A stretch of 64,000 bases of DNA from Natronococcus roseus (GCF_043677095.1 NZ_JBHLJR010000006.1:310001-374000), one strand, 5' to 3'; positions 8,125 to 17,645 are shown, numbered from the stretch's first letter. Translations and numbers: made by a program. The notes: generated by a model not told the origin, from the sequence alone.

Positions 8125-9216
8125 ATGTCAGAGCTGTTCTCGACGCTGTCGCTGCGCGATCTGGAGGTACCGAACCGGCTCGCCGTCTCGCCGATGTGCC
8201 AGTACTCCTGTGAGCCAGACGGGCTGGCGACGGAGTGGCACCGGGTCCACCTCGGCAGCCGCGCCGTCGGCGGCGCCGGGATCGTGATGACCGAGGCGAC
8301 GGCCGTCGAACCCCGCGGGCGGATCACGCCCGCCGACCTGGGGATCTGGAGCGACGAGCACGCCAAGGCGCTCGAGCCGATCGCCGAGTTCGTCCGCGAG
8401 CAGGGCGGCGTCCCCGCGATCCAGCTCGCTCACGCGGGCCACAAGGCCAGCAAGACCCGTCCGTGGGATGGAAACGTCCCGATCCGACCCGAGGAGGACG
8501 ACGAGGCCTGGGAGGTGCTCTCGCCTTCGCCAGCGGGCTACCCGCCGTTCGACGGTGACGACCCCTCGATCCGGAAGGCGACTCACGACGATATCGAGGG
8601 CGTGATCGACGCCTACCGGACCGCGGCCGAGCGCTCGCTGTCGGCCGGCTTCGAGATCGCCGAGGTCCACGCGGCCCACGGCTACCTGCTCCACGAGTTC
8701 CTCTCGCCGGCGACGAACCGCCGCGAGGACGAGTACGGCGGGAGCTTCGAGAACCGCACGCGGCTCGTCCGCGAGGTGACCGAGGCCGTCCGGGAGGTCT
8801 GGCCCGACGACAAACCCGTGTTCGTGCGGATCTCGGGCACCGACTGGCTCGACGACCGCCCCTCGTGGGACATCGAGCAGTCCGTTCGACTGGCCGGGGA
8901 GCTCGAGGAGCTCGGCGCCGACCTGATCGACGTCAGTTCGGGCGGGCTCCACCCCGACCAGAACCCGCCCGGCGGACCGAACTTCCAGGTCCCCCTGGCC
9001 GAGCGGATCCGGGCGGAGACCGGGATCGCCGTCGGCGCGGTCGGCGGAATCACCGAACCCGAGCAGGCCGACGCGATCGTTCGGAACGGCCGCGCGGATC
9101 TCGTCCTCGTCGGACGAGAGTTCCTGCGTAACCCGTACTTCGGGCTCCGGGCCGCCGACGAACTGGCGGATGAGCCCGAGTCCTGGCCGATCCAGTACCG
9201 ACGCGCCGTCGAGTAG
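8125..9216 (+). CDS. NADH:flavin oxidoreductase, old yellow enzyme family (YqjM-like)
   Basis: 363 residues, FMN-binding TIM barrel. N-terminal VSPMCQYSC includes the Cys that tunes FMN in YqjM-class ene-reductases. HAGHKAS, and HAAHGYLLHEFLSPATNRR (about residues 189-207) with the active-site His pair, are textbook family motifs, followed by DEYGGSFENR. Family members reduce activated C=C bonds with NAD(P)H; physiological substrate unknown. Full length for the class. Transcribed divergently from btpA with a likely leaderless promoter. Confidence 0.9.
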   Translation: MSELFSTLSLRDLEVPNRLAVSPMCQYSCEPDGLATEWHRVHLGSRAVGGAGIVMTEATAVEPRGRITPADLGIWSDEHAKALEPIAEFVREQGGVPAIQLAHAGHKASKTRPWDGNVPIRPEEDDEAWEVLSPSPAGYPPFDGDDPSIRKATHDDIEGVIDAYRTAAERSLSAGFEIAEVHAAHGYLLHEFLSPATNRREDEYGGSFENRTRLVREVTEAVREVWPDDKPVFVRISGTDWLDDRPSWDIEQSVRLAGELEELGADLIDVSSGGLHPDQNPPGGPNFQVPLAERIRAETGIAVGAVGGITEPEQADAIVRNGRADLVLVGREFLRNPYFGLRAADELADEPESWPIQYRRAVE

Positions 9217-9322
9217 CTCGGGCCGGCTCGAGTACTCGAGTCGAACTCGGATCGCGGTCGAACCGCTCCCGCTTTCCGGGAGTCATCGATAACGTTCTGG
9301 CTCCTCGATACCAAGGGTGGGT

Positions 9323-9775
9323 ATGACGCGACCGACGCGACGAACGGTGCTAAAGGGTGTAGGTGCTACTCTCCTCGTGACGGCGGCCGCCGGCTGTTCC
9401 AGCAACGGCGACGACGACGGCGGCGCCGAGGAGACCGAGGACGGCTACGAGATCGAGCCCGGAACGACGATCCACTTCGAGGGGCGGACGAGCGGCTGGG
9501 TCGGTATCGAGCCCGAAGCGATCGAGGACGAGCAGAACCCGACGCTGATCCTCGAGGAGGGAGAAGAGTACGAAGTCGGCTGGCCGGAGGGAGACGGCGT
9601 CCGGCACAACATCGAGATCTGGGACGAGGACGGCGACGTCGTCGACGATTACGAGACCGACCTCACCGACGACCCCGGCGACGACCAGATCCTCACGATC
9701 ACGGCCACCGAGGAAATGGCCGCCTACCGGTGTCGACCCCACGGCAGCATGGAAGGCGAGATCCGCGTCGAGTAG
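9323..9775 (+). CDS. Tat-exported cupredoxin lipoprotein (plastocyanin/halocyanin-like)
   Basis: 150 residues. The N-terminus has a Tat motif (PTRRTVLKG) and lipobox TAAAGC, after which an acidic linker begins at Ser-Ser-Asn-Gly. The copper site is visible: a His in GVRHNIEIWD and the Cys-x2-His-x2-x-Met pattern CRPHGSM near the C-terminus, as in type 1 copper proteins. It should be a lipid-anchored electron carrier on the outer face of the membrane, like halocyanin. I chose the ATG at 9323 over the GTG six bases upstream because it starts the Tat peptide directly and has TATA-like CGATAACG in range. Confidence 0.85.
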   Translation: MTRPTRRTVLKGVGATLLVTAAAGCSSNGDDDGGAEETEDGYEIEPGTTIHFEGRTSGWVGIEPEAIEDEQNPTLILEEGEEYEVGWPEGDGVRHNIEIWDEDGDVVDDYETDLTDDPGDDQILTITATEEMAAYRCRPHGSMEGEIRVE

Positions 9776-9874
9776 CGCTTTTCCGACCGGATGGGGTGGT
9801 TATCCGATCGAACCTCGAGACGAATCGACCGGCACGCGACGCCGAACGGCTCGTGACGGCGACCGACACGGACC

Positions 9875-11041
9875 TCAGTCGTCGGTCGTCGAGATTCCCG
9901 CCTCCTCGCGAGTCCCGCTCTCGATCCGGAACCCGTCCCCGCGCGGCGAGTGAACGCGATGGGGGTAGGGGATCGAGATCCCCTCTCGGTCGAACGCGTC
10001 CGCAACGGCCTCGATGACCGCGGTGCGGGCGTCGTGGGTGCGGCGCTTCGTCGGGTTCCCGATCCAGACGTGACACTCGAGCAGGATCGAGGAGTCGCCG
10101 AACGCCTTCGTGACGACCTGGGGGTTCGGCGAACTCTTGATTATCTCGAGGTCGTCGACCGCCTCGACGATGATCGCTCGAGCCTGCGAGACGTCGGCGT
10201 CGTAGTCGACGCCGACTTCGACCTCGACGCGGAGCTGGTTGTTCCGCGAGTAGTTCGTCAGCTGACTGCTCGTCACCTCGTCGTTGGGGACGAGGACGTG
10301 TTTATCGTCGAATGTCTGGATCTTGGTCGTGAAGATGGTGACGTCGGTAACGATCCCGTTGGTTTCGTTGACCTCGATCCAGTCGCCGACGTGGAACGGC
10401 CGGGAGAACAGCAGGACGAAGCCCGCGAGCATCGCCGCCAGCGTCTCGCGGGCGGTCAGCGCGACGATCGCCGTAATCGCCCCCGCGCCGAGGAAGATGT
10501 TCGTGAGGTTGATCCCCCACAGCGAGAGGACTACCGTCGCCGCGGCGGCGATGATCGCGACGTCGGCGACGTGGTGGGCGACCTCGCTCTGGTGTTTCGT
10601 GAGCGCTCGCGTCTCGGCGAGCGTATCGATCGACCGGTTGACAAAGCGGATCGCCAGGTACGCGGTGGCGGCGATCCCGAGCGTGGTGATCTGCTGGGCG
10701 GCCTCCCACCGGTCGATCGTCGCCGACTGAAGGGTGAACTCAAGGACGAATAGCACCTCCCAGATCGCGCTGAAGCTGTAGACGACGACCGCGACGACGA
10801 GTCCCAGAATGAGAAGCGACACTACCTCGCCGAGTTTCGGCCCATACCGACGGTGGAGCGCGTCGTAAACTCGAGAGGCGCTTGCGGCGCCGAACAGGAT
10901 CAGGATGACAAGCAGGGTCGTTGCGAGTAGCTTCGGACCGAGCGTGTCGAGGTACGTCTCCTGAATCCACTCGACAGCGTCGGGCTGGAGCACCAGCTCG
11001 AGCGGGAGCGACGACGGGAGGGTGGAGGGATCGACGGCCAT
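9875..11041 (-). CDS. mscS: MscS-family mechanosensitive ion channel
   Basis: 388 residues. About four hydrophobic segments in the first half lead into the pore-lining helix region GAGAITAIVALTARE and LAAMLAGFVLLFSRPFHVGD, the typical TM3-to-beta-domain junction of MscS, followed by DWIEVNETNGIV and VPNDEVTSSQLTNYSR in the beta domain. Such channels open under membrane tension and release solutes on osmotic downshift. The ATG at 11041 follows the region with no in-frame ATG that fits the family; larger frames extend into Arg/Ser-rich sequence. Convergent with the cupredoxin gene. Confidence 0.92.
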   Translation of the reverse strand: MAVDPSTLPSSLPLELVLQPDAVEWIQETYLDTLGPKLLATTLLVILILFGAASASRVYDALHRRYGPKLGEVVSLLILGLVVAVVVYSFSAIWEVLFVLEFTLQSATIDRWEAAQQITTLGIAATAYLAIRFVNRSIDTLAETRALTKHQSEVAHHVADVAIIAAAATVVLSLWGINLTNIFLGAGAITAIVALTARETLAAMLAGFVLLFSRPFHVGDWIEVNETNGIVTDVTIFTTKIQTFDDKHVLVPNDEVTSSQLTNYSRNNQLRVEVEVGVDYDADVSQARAIIVEAVDDLEIIKSSPNPQVVTKAFGDSSILLECHVWIGNPTKRRTHDARTAVIEAVADAFDREGISIPYPHRVHSPRGDGFRIESGTREEAGISTTDD

Positions 11042-11139
11042 GAAAGCGGAACTTGTCAGACGAACGGGGGTCCGCAAATGAAGCTCTTGCGGTCCGACGG
11101 CGGGCGGATCGCTCCACCGGCTCGCCGACGCCGTCGACG

Positions 11140-11703
11140 CTACTCGTCGTCGGCCCACTTGATCGAACAGCCCTGAGAGGGCTGCCACTCGAGGTCGACG
11201 TCCTCGTCGGCGAGGACGCTTTCGATGGCCTCGCGGATGTGGAATCGGGTCGGCTCGTCTTCGGGATTCAACGCGTCGTCGAGTCGGCCCTGGTAGACCA
11301 GCCGGAACGTACCGTCCTCGCGACTGAACAGGAACGGATCCGGCGTACAGACTGCGCCATAGGCTCGAGCGACGTCCTGGCTCTCGTCCCGGAGGTAGGC
11401 GTCGTATCGGATCGTCCCGTCGTCGACGTACTCGCGCATCTTCTCGAGGGAGTCTTCGGGGTACTCCTCGGCGTCGTTGGGATTGATCCCGACGACCGAC
11501 ACGTCGTCGTACTCGTCGGCTAGCTCGTTCAGCAGGTCGAACTTCGCCTCCGCGTACGGACAGTGGTTGCAGGTGAAGACCACGAGCAGCGCCTCGCTGT
11601 CGGCGAACTCCTCGAGCGTGTGCGTCTCGCCATCCGCGCCCTCGAGTTCGAAGTCGGGGGCGGCGTCACCGGCCTCGAGTTCGGAATCGGACTGGAGTGC
11701 CAT
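11140..11703 (-). CDS. Thioredoxin-fold protein, AhpC/TSA-like
   Basis: 187 residues. APDFELEGADGETHTLEEF is the usual entry into the AhpC/TSA-redoxin fold, and FTCNHCPYAEAK carries a Cys-x-x-Cys pair in the thioredoxin position, with a conserved cis-Pro region CTPDPFLF. Members of this CNHCPY group are usually annotated thioredoxin-family or peroxiredoxin-like; true peroxidase activity is unproven. Start at 11703 is supported by a minus-strand TATA box CCTATAAGG at about 11731-11739. Confidence 0.85.
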   Translation of the reverse strand: MALQSDSELEAGDAAPDFELEGADGETHTLEEFADSEALLVVFTCNHCPYAEAKFDLLNELADEYDDVSVVGINPNDAEEYPEDSLEKMREYVDDGTIRYDAYLRDESQDVARAYGAVCTPDPFLFSREDGTFRLVYQGRLDDALNPEDEPTRFHIREAIESVLADEDVDLEWQPSQGCSIKWADDE

Positions 11704-11838
11704 ACCCGCACGTAACAGCCATTCGCCCTTATAGGATACGCCGTCGGCCGTCGAGTCGCCGTCGCCGCGTCGGGACCGACCGTCCCCTGGCGACGCCCCG
11801 CTCACTCACGTTATAGTATTCTGCACTGAGGCTCCAGG

Positions 11839-11848
11839 AATATATTTG
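11839..11848 (+). promoter_or_regulatory. TATA-box promoter for the acidic protein at 11873
   Basis: AATATATTTG centred about 29 bases upstream of the ATG at 11873. The spacing implies a leaderless transcript and decides that start over an in-frame TTG at 11846, which would overlap the TATA box itself. Confidence 0.6.
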
Positions 11849-11872
11849 TACCAGCAGGATGACTGGTTCGGT

Positions 11873-12568
11873 ATGCAGACACTCGAGGTAACCGACGACC
11901 AGTACGCGATCATCCAGCAGCTACGCGAGGAGATCGGCGATCACGTCGTCGGCAAGTACGGCCACGTCCGGGAACGCGACGCCGTGCAGTTCCTGATCGA
12001 CAATCTCCACGACGAGCTCGAGCTTGAACCCGGAACCGCGGGCGACGACGTCGAGGTCGGCGAGGACGTCGCCGCCGACGATGGCACGGACCTGCAGACG
12101 GTCTCGTACGACGAGACGGAGTCGGTCGACGAGGAACGCGACGCCGAACCCGTCGAGAACCGGAATGCCTCCGCCGTCGACTCCGACGAACCGATCGACG
12201 GCGACGGATCGAATGCGGAGCCGGTCGTCGGCGAGGACGCCGACGGCACGGCCACACCCTCCGACGAGGGGCTCGCGGGAACGCCCGGCGTGCCGGCCGA
12301 CGGCGATCCTGGCGACGACTCCGAACCACTCGAGGACGGCACGGACAGTGACGACGACCCCGAACCGGTCGGGGACGGCACGGACGGCGTCGCCGACGAC
12401 GACGAGATGTTAGACGAGATGATGAACCTCCTCCGGACCCACGAGGACAAGTGGGAGGAGGCGTCGTCGGGCGACGCGAGGTACGCCGTCACGCTCCCGG
12501 ACGGCTCAGTCGAGACGGTCCAGACGAAAGACGACGTTCGCGCGCTGCTGTTCAAGAACTACCGGTAG
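11873..12568 (+). CDS. Haloarchaeal acidic protein with conserved ends and a low-complexity middle
   Basis: 231 residues. The first 50 residues (MQTLEVTDDQYAIIQQLREE onward, ending FLIDNLHDEL) look like a compact helical, ribbon-helix-helix-like unit; residues about 52-175 are an Asp/Glu/Pro/Gly-rich linker; the last 50 residues again look folded (YAVTLPDGSVETVQTKDDVR). No catalytic motif. The layout suggests two small domains joined by a disordered halophilic spacer, possibly a DNA-associated protein, but I do not recognise the family. The TATA box at 11839-11848 supports the start. Confidence 0.65.
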   Translation: MQTLEVTDDQYAIIQQLREEIGDHVVGKYGHVRERDAVQFLIDNLHDELELEPGTAGDDVEVGEDVAADDGTDLQTVSYDETESVDEERDAEPVENRNASAVDSDEPIDGDGSNAEPVVGEDADGTATPSDEGLAGTPGVPADGDPGDDSEPLEDGTDSDDDPEPVGDGTDGVADDDEMLDEMMNLLRTHEDKWEEASSGDARYAVTLPDGSVETVQTKDDVRALLFKNYR

Positions 12569-12658
12569 GGACGAGCCGGCCGAACAGTCCGCGACCCGCC
12601 GAACGCAAAAAACCGGGGATGGACAACGTTTTACTTCGCCCTCGCGCTTGGGAGGGAT

Positions 12659-13144
12659 ATGAGCGAACGCGAGGTGCTCGAGTTGCTCCGTGAGAACGCG
12701 CGGTACTCGGCCGACGACATCGCCCGAATGACCGATCTCGACGAGCGCGAGGTCCAGGAGACCATCCAGGAGCTCGAGGCGGCGGGCGTAGTTCGTGGCT
12801 ACCAGGCCGTCGTCGACTGGGACGAACTCGAGGACGAACGCGTCCGAGCGGAGGTCGAACTCAACGTCCACCTCGACCGCGAGACCGGCTACGGGGAGAT
12901 CGCCGAGCGCCTTGCACGATTCCCAGAGGTAACCGCCCTGCGGCTGGTCAGCGGGGACTACGACTTCGACATGGAGGTCGAGGGCGACTCGATCCGGGAG
13001 GTCTCGCAGTTCGTCAGCGAGAAGGTCGCTCCCGTCCCCGAGATCACGCAGACGGTCACCCACTACGTGATGACCTCTTACAAGGAGAACGGAATCGAGT
13101 TCGGCGACGGCGAGGAGGACGACCGGCTCTCGTTCTCGCCATGA
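12659..13144 (+). CDS. Lrp/AsnC-family transcriptional regulator
   Basis: 161 residues: an N-terminal helix-turn-helix (VLELLRENARYSADDIARMT, residues 6-25, continuing to about 50) and a C-terminal RAM/ligand domain with the conserved VSGDYDFDMEV. Such proteins form octamers and sense amino acids. The stop overlaps the aminotransferase start by four bases (ATGA at 13141), so regulator and enzyme are one operon, which suggests it controls that enzyme or senses its substrate. TATA-like GTTTTAC lies about 28 bases upstream. Confidence 0.9.
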   Translation: MSEREVLELLRENARYSADDIARMTDLDEREVQETIQELEAAGVVRGYQAVVDWDELEDERVRAEVELNVHLDRETGYGEIAERLARFPEVTALRLVSGDYDFDMEVEGDSIREVSQFVSEKVAPVPEITQTVTHYVMTSYKENGIEFGDGEEDDRLSFSP

Positions 13145-14316
13145 CGTTCGAACTCTCCGAGCGGGTCCAGGAGGTGCCACCCTCGGGTATCCGGCGGTTC
13201 TTCGAGATCGCCGAGGAACGCGACGACGTCATCTCGCTGGGCGTCGGCGAGCCCGACTTCTCGACGCCGTGGGCCGCCCGCGACGCCGCGATCGCCTCCC
13301 TCGAGCGGGGGCGGACTTCCTACACCGCAAACCGCGGGACGAGGGAGCTCCGCGAAGCCATCGGCGAGTACGTCGGCGATCGGTTCGACCTCGAGTACGA
13401 CCCGGCCGAGGAGATCCTCGTCACCGCGGGCGCGAGCGAGGCCGTCGATCTGGCGTTCCGCGCGTTCGTCGATCCCGGCGACACCGTCGCCGTCGCCCAG
13501 CCCTCCTACATCTCCTACGAGCCCGGCGTGATCTTCGCCGGCGGCGAGGTGCTGTCGGTGCCGACGAAAGAGGAGGACGATTTCCGGCTCACCGTCGATG
13601 CCCTCGAGGCGGCCGGCGCCGACGAGGCCGACGTCCTCGTGCTCTGTTACCCGAACAACCCGACGGGGGCGATCATGCGCGAGGAGGATCTCGAACCGAT
13701 CGCCGAATTCGTCCGCGAGCACGACATGACGGTCCTGTCCGACGAGATCTACGCCGAGTTGACCTACGGCGGCGACGGCGAGGACGGCGTCGACCACACG
13801 TCGATCGCGACCCTACCCGGGATGCGCGAGCGAACGATCGTCTTCAACGGGTTCTCGAAGGCCCACGCCATGACCGGGCTCCGGCTGGGCTACGCGCTCG
13901 GCCCGAGCGAGGCGATCGGCGCGATGAACAAGATCCACCAGTACACGATGCTGTCGGCGCCGACGACGGCCCAGCACGCCGCGCTCGAGGCCCTCGAGTC
14001 CTGCGAGAGCGACGTCCGCGACATGGTCGACCAGTACGACCGACGACGACGGTTCGTGCTCTCGCGCTTTCGCGAGATCGGAATGGACGTCTTCGAGGCC
14101 AAGGGCGCGTTCTACTGCTTCCCCGAGGTGCCCGAGGGCTGGACCGCCGAGGAGTTCGCCGAGGGAGTCCTCCGCGAGGAGGGCGTCGCCGTCGTCCCCG
14201 GCGACGTCTTCGGGCCCGGCGGGGAGGGCCACCTGCGGATCTCGTACGCGACGGGCCTCGAGGATCTCCGGAAGGCGCTGGCCCGCATCGAGGCGTTCGT
14301 CGAGAACAACGTCTAA
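13141..14316 (+). CDS. PLP-dependent aminotransferase, class I (AspC-like)
   Basis: 391 residues, full length for fold type I class I aminotransferases. The motif CYPNNPTG (169-176), the PLP-phosphate and pyridine contacts DEIY (201-204), and the Schiff-base lysine K240 in FNGFSKAHAMTGLRLGY are all present, as is the C-terminal Arg in GHLRISYA. It likely transaminates aspartate, alanine or an aromatic/branched amino acid; the exact substrate cannot be read. Co-transcribed with an Lrp-type regulator through a 4-base overlap. Confidence 0.93.
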   Translation: MTFELSERVQEVPPSGIRRFFEIAEERDDVISLGVGEPDFSTPWAARDAAIASLERGRTSYTANRGTRELREAIGEYVGDRFDLEYDPAEEILVTAGASEAVDLAFRAFVDPGDTVAVAQPSYISYEPGVIFAGGEVLSVPTKEEDDFRLTVDALEAAGADEADVLVLCYPNNPTGAIMREEDLEPIAEFVREHDMTVLSDEIYAELTYGGDGEDGVDHTSIATLPGMRERTIVFNGFSKAHAMTGLRLGYALGPSEAIGAMNKIHQYTMLSAPTTAQHAALEALESCESDVRDMVDQYDRRRRFVLSRFREIGMDVFEAKGAFYCFPEVPEGWTAEEFAEGVLREEGVAVVPGDVFGPGGEGHLRISYATGLEDLRKALARIEAFVENNV

Positions 14317-14357
14317 GCTCCAGAACCTTCTTTTCCGCCGCCGACGCGGTCGTTCGT

Positions 14358-15557
14358 ATGGCTGACTACCGCCCGATCCCGGACGACCGGGAGATCTTCC
14401 ACGAGTACCGCAGCTACGCCTTCAGACCCGAGGAGGGCGTTCCCGCGTACGATCCCGACGAGCACGAGACGGTTCGGGACGCACGGGGCGACCGTCGTGG
14501 CATCTTCGCCGAGGGCGACGACCGACCGCGAACCGTCTGCCGTCACTACTGGCTCGAGGCCCGCGTCCGTGGCGACACCTATCCGGTGGCTGGGCTGGCG
14601 TCGGTCGCAACACCTCCCGAGTTCCGCCGCGAGGGCAACGTCCGCGAGCTGCTGGCGGGCTCGCTCGAGGAGTACCGCGACCGGGGCGATCGCCTCTCGA
14701 TCCTCTGGCCGTTCCAGTACCGCTTCTACCGCAAGTACGGCTGGGACACCGCCAACCGGATCGTCACCCACGCCGCGTCGCCAGACGTTTTCGCGTTCGC
14801 CAGAGGCGCCGACGAGGGCTCGTTTCGCTCCCTCGGGGCCGACGAGTACGATGTCCTCGAGCCCGTCTACAACGCCGCGAGCGAGGGCCTGGCGCTCGAG
14901 CGCGACGAACGGTGGTGGCGCCATCGGATCTTCGGAGGCCACGACACCGACCCGTTCGTCTACGTCTACGAGCGCGACGGCGAGCCCGCGGGCTATCTCG
15001 TCTACCGGATCGAACGGGAGGAGGGCACCCGAACGATGGGCGTCTCGGAGCTGGCGGCGGTCGACCGCGAGGCGCTGCTCGCGCTGTTTGCGTTCTGTGC
15101 CGACCACGACTCCCAGGTCGACCGCGTGGAGTTGCGGGTTTCCGAGACCGTTCCCGTCCGGGAACTTGCGCGTGATCCAGACGAGATCGATACCTCCCTC
15201 GAGAACGGACCGATGGTCCGGCTCGTCGACGTCGCCGAGGGGCTTCCCGCGCTGACGGCGGGCGAGGCCGACGCCGCACTCGAGATCGAGGTCGAGGACC
15301 CGCTCGTCGACTGGAACGACGATCGGTTCGTCCTCGAGACGACCGACGGAACCGCAACCTGCGAGCGAGCCGGCGACGGCACGGACGGCGGCCCCGACGC
15401 GGCCCTCGACGTCGGCGCCCTCTCGCAGCTCGCGGTCGGCGCGCGGTCGGCGAGCGCGCTCGCGTCCACGGGGCGGCTCGAGGCCGACGCCGAGACCGCG
15501 ACGGTGCTTTCGGGACTCTATCCCGAGGACGACGTCTACCTCGGCCACCACTTTTGA
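14358..15557 (+). CDS. GNAT N-acetyltransferase, Eis-like
   Basis: 399 residues. The first 150 residues form a GNAT domain (acetyl-CoA loop near VATPPEFRREGNVRELL, residues about 79-95, then LSILWPFQYRFYRKYGWDTA), and the second half is a second GNAT-like plus sterol-carrier-like domain, as in Eis (enhanced intracellular survival) proteins which acetylate amines. Length matches Eis. It follows the aminotransferase by about 40 bases on the same strand and may share its transcript. Substrate unknown. Confidence 0.85.
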   Translation: MADYRPIPDDREIFHEYRSYAFRPEEGVPAYDPDEHETVRDARGDRRGIFAEGDDRPRTVCRHYWLEARVRGDTYPVAGLASVATPPEFRREGNVRELLAGSLEEYRDRGDRLSILWPFQYRFYRKYGWDTANRIVTHAASPDVFAFARGADEGSFRSLGADEYDVLEPVYNAASEGLALERDERWWRHRIFGGHDTDPFVYVYERDGEPAGYLVYRIEREEGTRTMGVSELAAVDREALLALFAFCADHDSQVDRVELRVSETVPVRELARDPDEIDTSLENGPMVRLVDVAEGLPALTAGEADAALEIEVEDPLVDWNDDRFVLETTDGTATCERAGDGTDGGPDAALDVGALSQLAVGARSASALASTGRLEADAETATVLSGLYPEDDVYLGHHF

Positions 15558-15712
15558 GAACGGTCGCGGAACGACTCGCGAACTGTACCGGCCGATGCGG
15601 TAGCGGTGCGAAACTCGGTCTCCCGTGGAGTGGTGCACTTTCCAGTCGCTGCGCCCGCTGGTCAGTAACGGGACGAGGAGTTAATGTGTTCGCAACGTCC
15701 TACTGTGATGGA

Positions 15713-16228
15713 GTGACTGACCTGATTACCGAATACGCCGACTATGACGTGTTCGCCCGCGAGCTGCATTCGGAGACCCTCACCGACCGTGACGTCTCTC
15801 TCGAAGAAGCCCGGGAGCGCGGTTTCCTCAACGAACAGGAGACCCGACAATTGTGGCAATTGTTGGGCCTCCTCGAGGAGAATACTCTTCTCGTTCAGCT
15901 TCCGGAGTGGTTAACCGACGAGAAGATCGGTTTCACGGATGGAGCCACACCGACACTGTTCGTCGGGCGGATCTCCCGGGAAACGGAGGACGCGATCCTC
16001 TTCAAGGAGTCAGCAGCGGCCCGGCCGCTACTGCAACTCGCACACAGGATTCACTCGCTCGAAAACGGGCTCGAAACTACCGAGGCCGACACCGACCGCC
16101 AGGAGTGGTTGGAGGACCGCCTTCGCGACACCCGACAAACGTTCGAAAACCGGGACGATGCCCCCCGCCTCGCCGACGAGTGGCTCCCAAAAAGCCAACT
16201 CGTAACGGCTGTTCAGCGGCGTGGGTGA
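15713..16228 (+). CDS. Uncharacterised protein, about 171 residues
   Basis: I chose the GTG at 15713 (first residues VTDLITEYADYDVFARE, initiator read as Met): an AT-rich GTTAATGTG about 30 bases upstream is a fitting TATA region, and the frame upstream of it is Cys/Arg/Ser-rich and not protein-like. The protein is soluble, mixed charge, with probable helices; no motif is recognised. Base composition is a little less GC-rich than its neighbours (more A/T in third positions such as ATT, AAT, ACT), which can indicate later acquisition. Function unknown. Confidence 0.6.
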   Translation: MTDLITEYADYDVFARELHSETLTDRDVSLEEARERGFLNEQETRQLWQLLGLLEENTLLVQLPEWLTDEKIGFTDGATPTLFVGRISRETEDAILFKESAAARPLLQLAHRIHSLENGLETTEADTDRQEWLEDRLRDTRQTFENRDDAPRLADEWLPKSQLVTAVQRRG

Positions 16229-16433
16229 ACCAACTACGGAAGTGACCCTCGAGAGGACGACCTCTCGGTACTGCCTCGGTCTTCAACGGGAACTGTCTGC
16301 CGAATACGCGCTCTTCAGCCTCGACAAGCACGTGGAGTGAGGTGCTCCCTCGCGAGATCGGATAGCAAAGTCGGCACGCACCCGCTACAGGTTCGCTTCC
16401 CGTCTTCAGCCCGGCACGGCTCGAAAGCGGGAT

Positions 16434-17600
16434 CTAGACGACGTTCCGCTCGAGTCGTTCGCGCTCGGTCCCGAACCGATCGCTCGAGAGCGCCCCGATG
16501 TCGACCAGCGAGGCCTCGCCGTCGGCGATCAGTTCGGCGACGATCCGCCCCGTCGCGGGGGCGTGCTGGAAGCCGTGGCCCGAAAAGCCCGCGGCCGTGA
16601 TCAGGCCGGGGACCGTCTCCTCGAGGACGGCGTTGTCGTCGGGAGTGACGGCGTACAGCCCCGCCCACCCCCGTTTGATCCGGGACTCCGGCCCGAAGTA
16701 CGTCGCCCACTCGGAGGCGGTCTCGAGGACGTCGGCGGCCCAGTCGAAGTCGATCCCGCGGTCGTAGCCGTCGGGGTCCCGGTCGGGATCCGGACCGTCG
16801 AGGTGGCCCCCGACCAGCGCCTCGCCGTCGCGCTCGGGTCGAAAGTAGGTGCCCGTCTCAAGGTCGACCGTCAGCGGGTCGGTCTCGGGAACGGACGTCT
16901 CGGGGTCGACAACCATCATCTGGCGGCGCTTGGGCGCGATCGGCAAGTCAACGCTGGCCATCGCGGCGACCCGACGCGCCCACGGCCCCGCGGCGTTGAC
17001 GACGTACTCGGCCTCGAGGCGGCCGTCGGGCGTCTCGACGCCGGTGACGCGGCCGCCCGATTCGGTTCCGTCGTCCTCGCGCAGAACGTCGGTGACGGGC
17101 GTTCCCGTCCTAATGTCGACCCCGGCGTCGGCGGCAGCTCGGGCGTAGCCCTGCAGCGCGAGATGTGGATCCGCGAAGCCGTCGGTCGGTGAGTACGTCG
17201 CGGCGACGAACCTCTCGGGATCGATTCCCGGACAGCGCTCGCGGGCAGCCTCGGGCTCGAGCAGCTCGCTGGGAACGCCGCGTTCGTTCTGCATCTCGAC
17301 GGCCGTCTCGAGGGCCGCGGCGGTTTCGGCCGTTCGCGCGAGAAACAGGTAGCCGTTCGTCCGGTAGTCGACGTCGGTCCCGAACCGCTCCTCGAACTCG
17401 CTCCAGACGGCCATGCTCGCGACCGAGAGCTCGACGTTCGTCGGCGTCGAGAACTGCGCCCGGATCCCGCCCGCGGCCCGCTCCGTGCTGCCGCTCCCGA
17501 TCGAACCTTTCTCGCAGACGACGACCTCGAGCCCGCGCTCGGCGAGCTCGAGCGCGCTCGCGAGCCCCACGATCCCGCCACCGACGACGACGGTGTGCAT
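16434..17600 (-). CDS. FAD-dependent amine/amino-acid oxidoreductase (DAO family, sarcosine oxidase beta-like)
   Basis: 388 residues. N-terminal dinucleotide-binding motif VVGGGIVGLASALELAERG, then GSTERAAGGIRAQFST as in SoxB-type enzymes, and a C-terminal FAD contact AAGFSGHGFQHAPATGRIVA. The family oxidises N-methyl or imino groups of amino acids such as sarcosine, glycine or proline. A second paralogue lies 46 bases upstream on the same strand, and an ornithine-cyclodeaminase-type gene is divergent, suggesting a small amino-acid catabolic module. No signal peptide. Confidence 0.85.
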   Translation of the reverse strand: MHTVVVGGGIVGLASALELAERGLEVVVCEKGSIGSGSTERAAGGIRAQFSTPTNVELSVASMAVWSEFEERFGTDVDYRTNGYLFLARTAETAAALETAVEMQNERGVPSELLEPEAARERCPGIDPERFVAATYSPTDGFADPHLALQGYARAAADAGVDIRTGTPVTDVLREDDGTESGGRVTGVETPDGRLEAEYVVNAAGPWARRVAAMASVDLPIAPKRRQMMVVDPETSVPETDPLTVDLETGTYFRPERDGEALVGGHLDGPDPDRDPDGYDRGIDFDWAADVLETASEWATYFGPESRIKRGWAGLYAVTPDDNAVLEETVPGLITAAGFSGHGFQHAPATGRIVAELIADGEASLVDIGALSSDRFGTERERLERNVV

Positions 17601-17645
17601 ACGGGGTACGTTGGCACGGGACGGGATAAGCGTTCGTCGTCCGTC

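Noticed and set aside
13269..15557. Open frame of 762 codons running from within the aminotransferase into the GNAT gene
   Set aside because: The first half is an Arg-rich out-of-frame reading; only the part from 14358 is a real protein (GNAT), so no fusion.
16229..16433. Possible transposase (TnpB-like) C-terminal remnant between two genes
   Set aside because: A Ser/Thr-rich end such as SSASTSTWSE can be read, but there is no zinc finger or catalytic motif; similarity is too weak to call.
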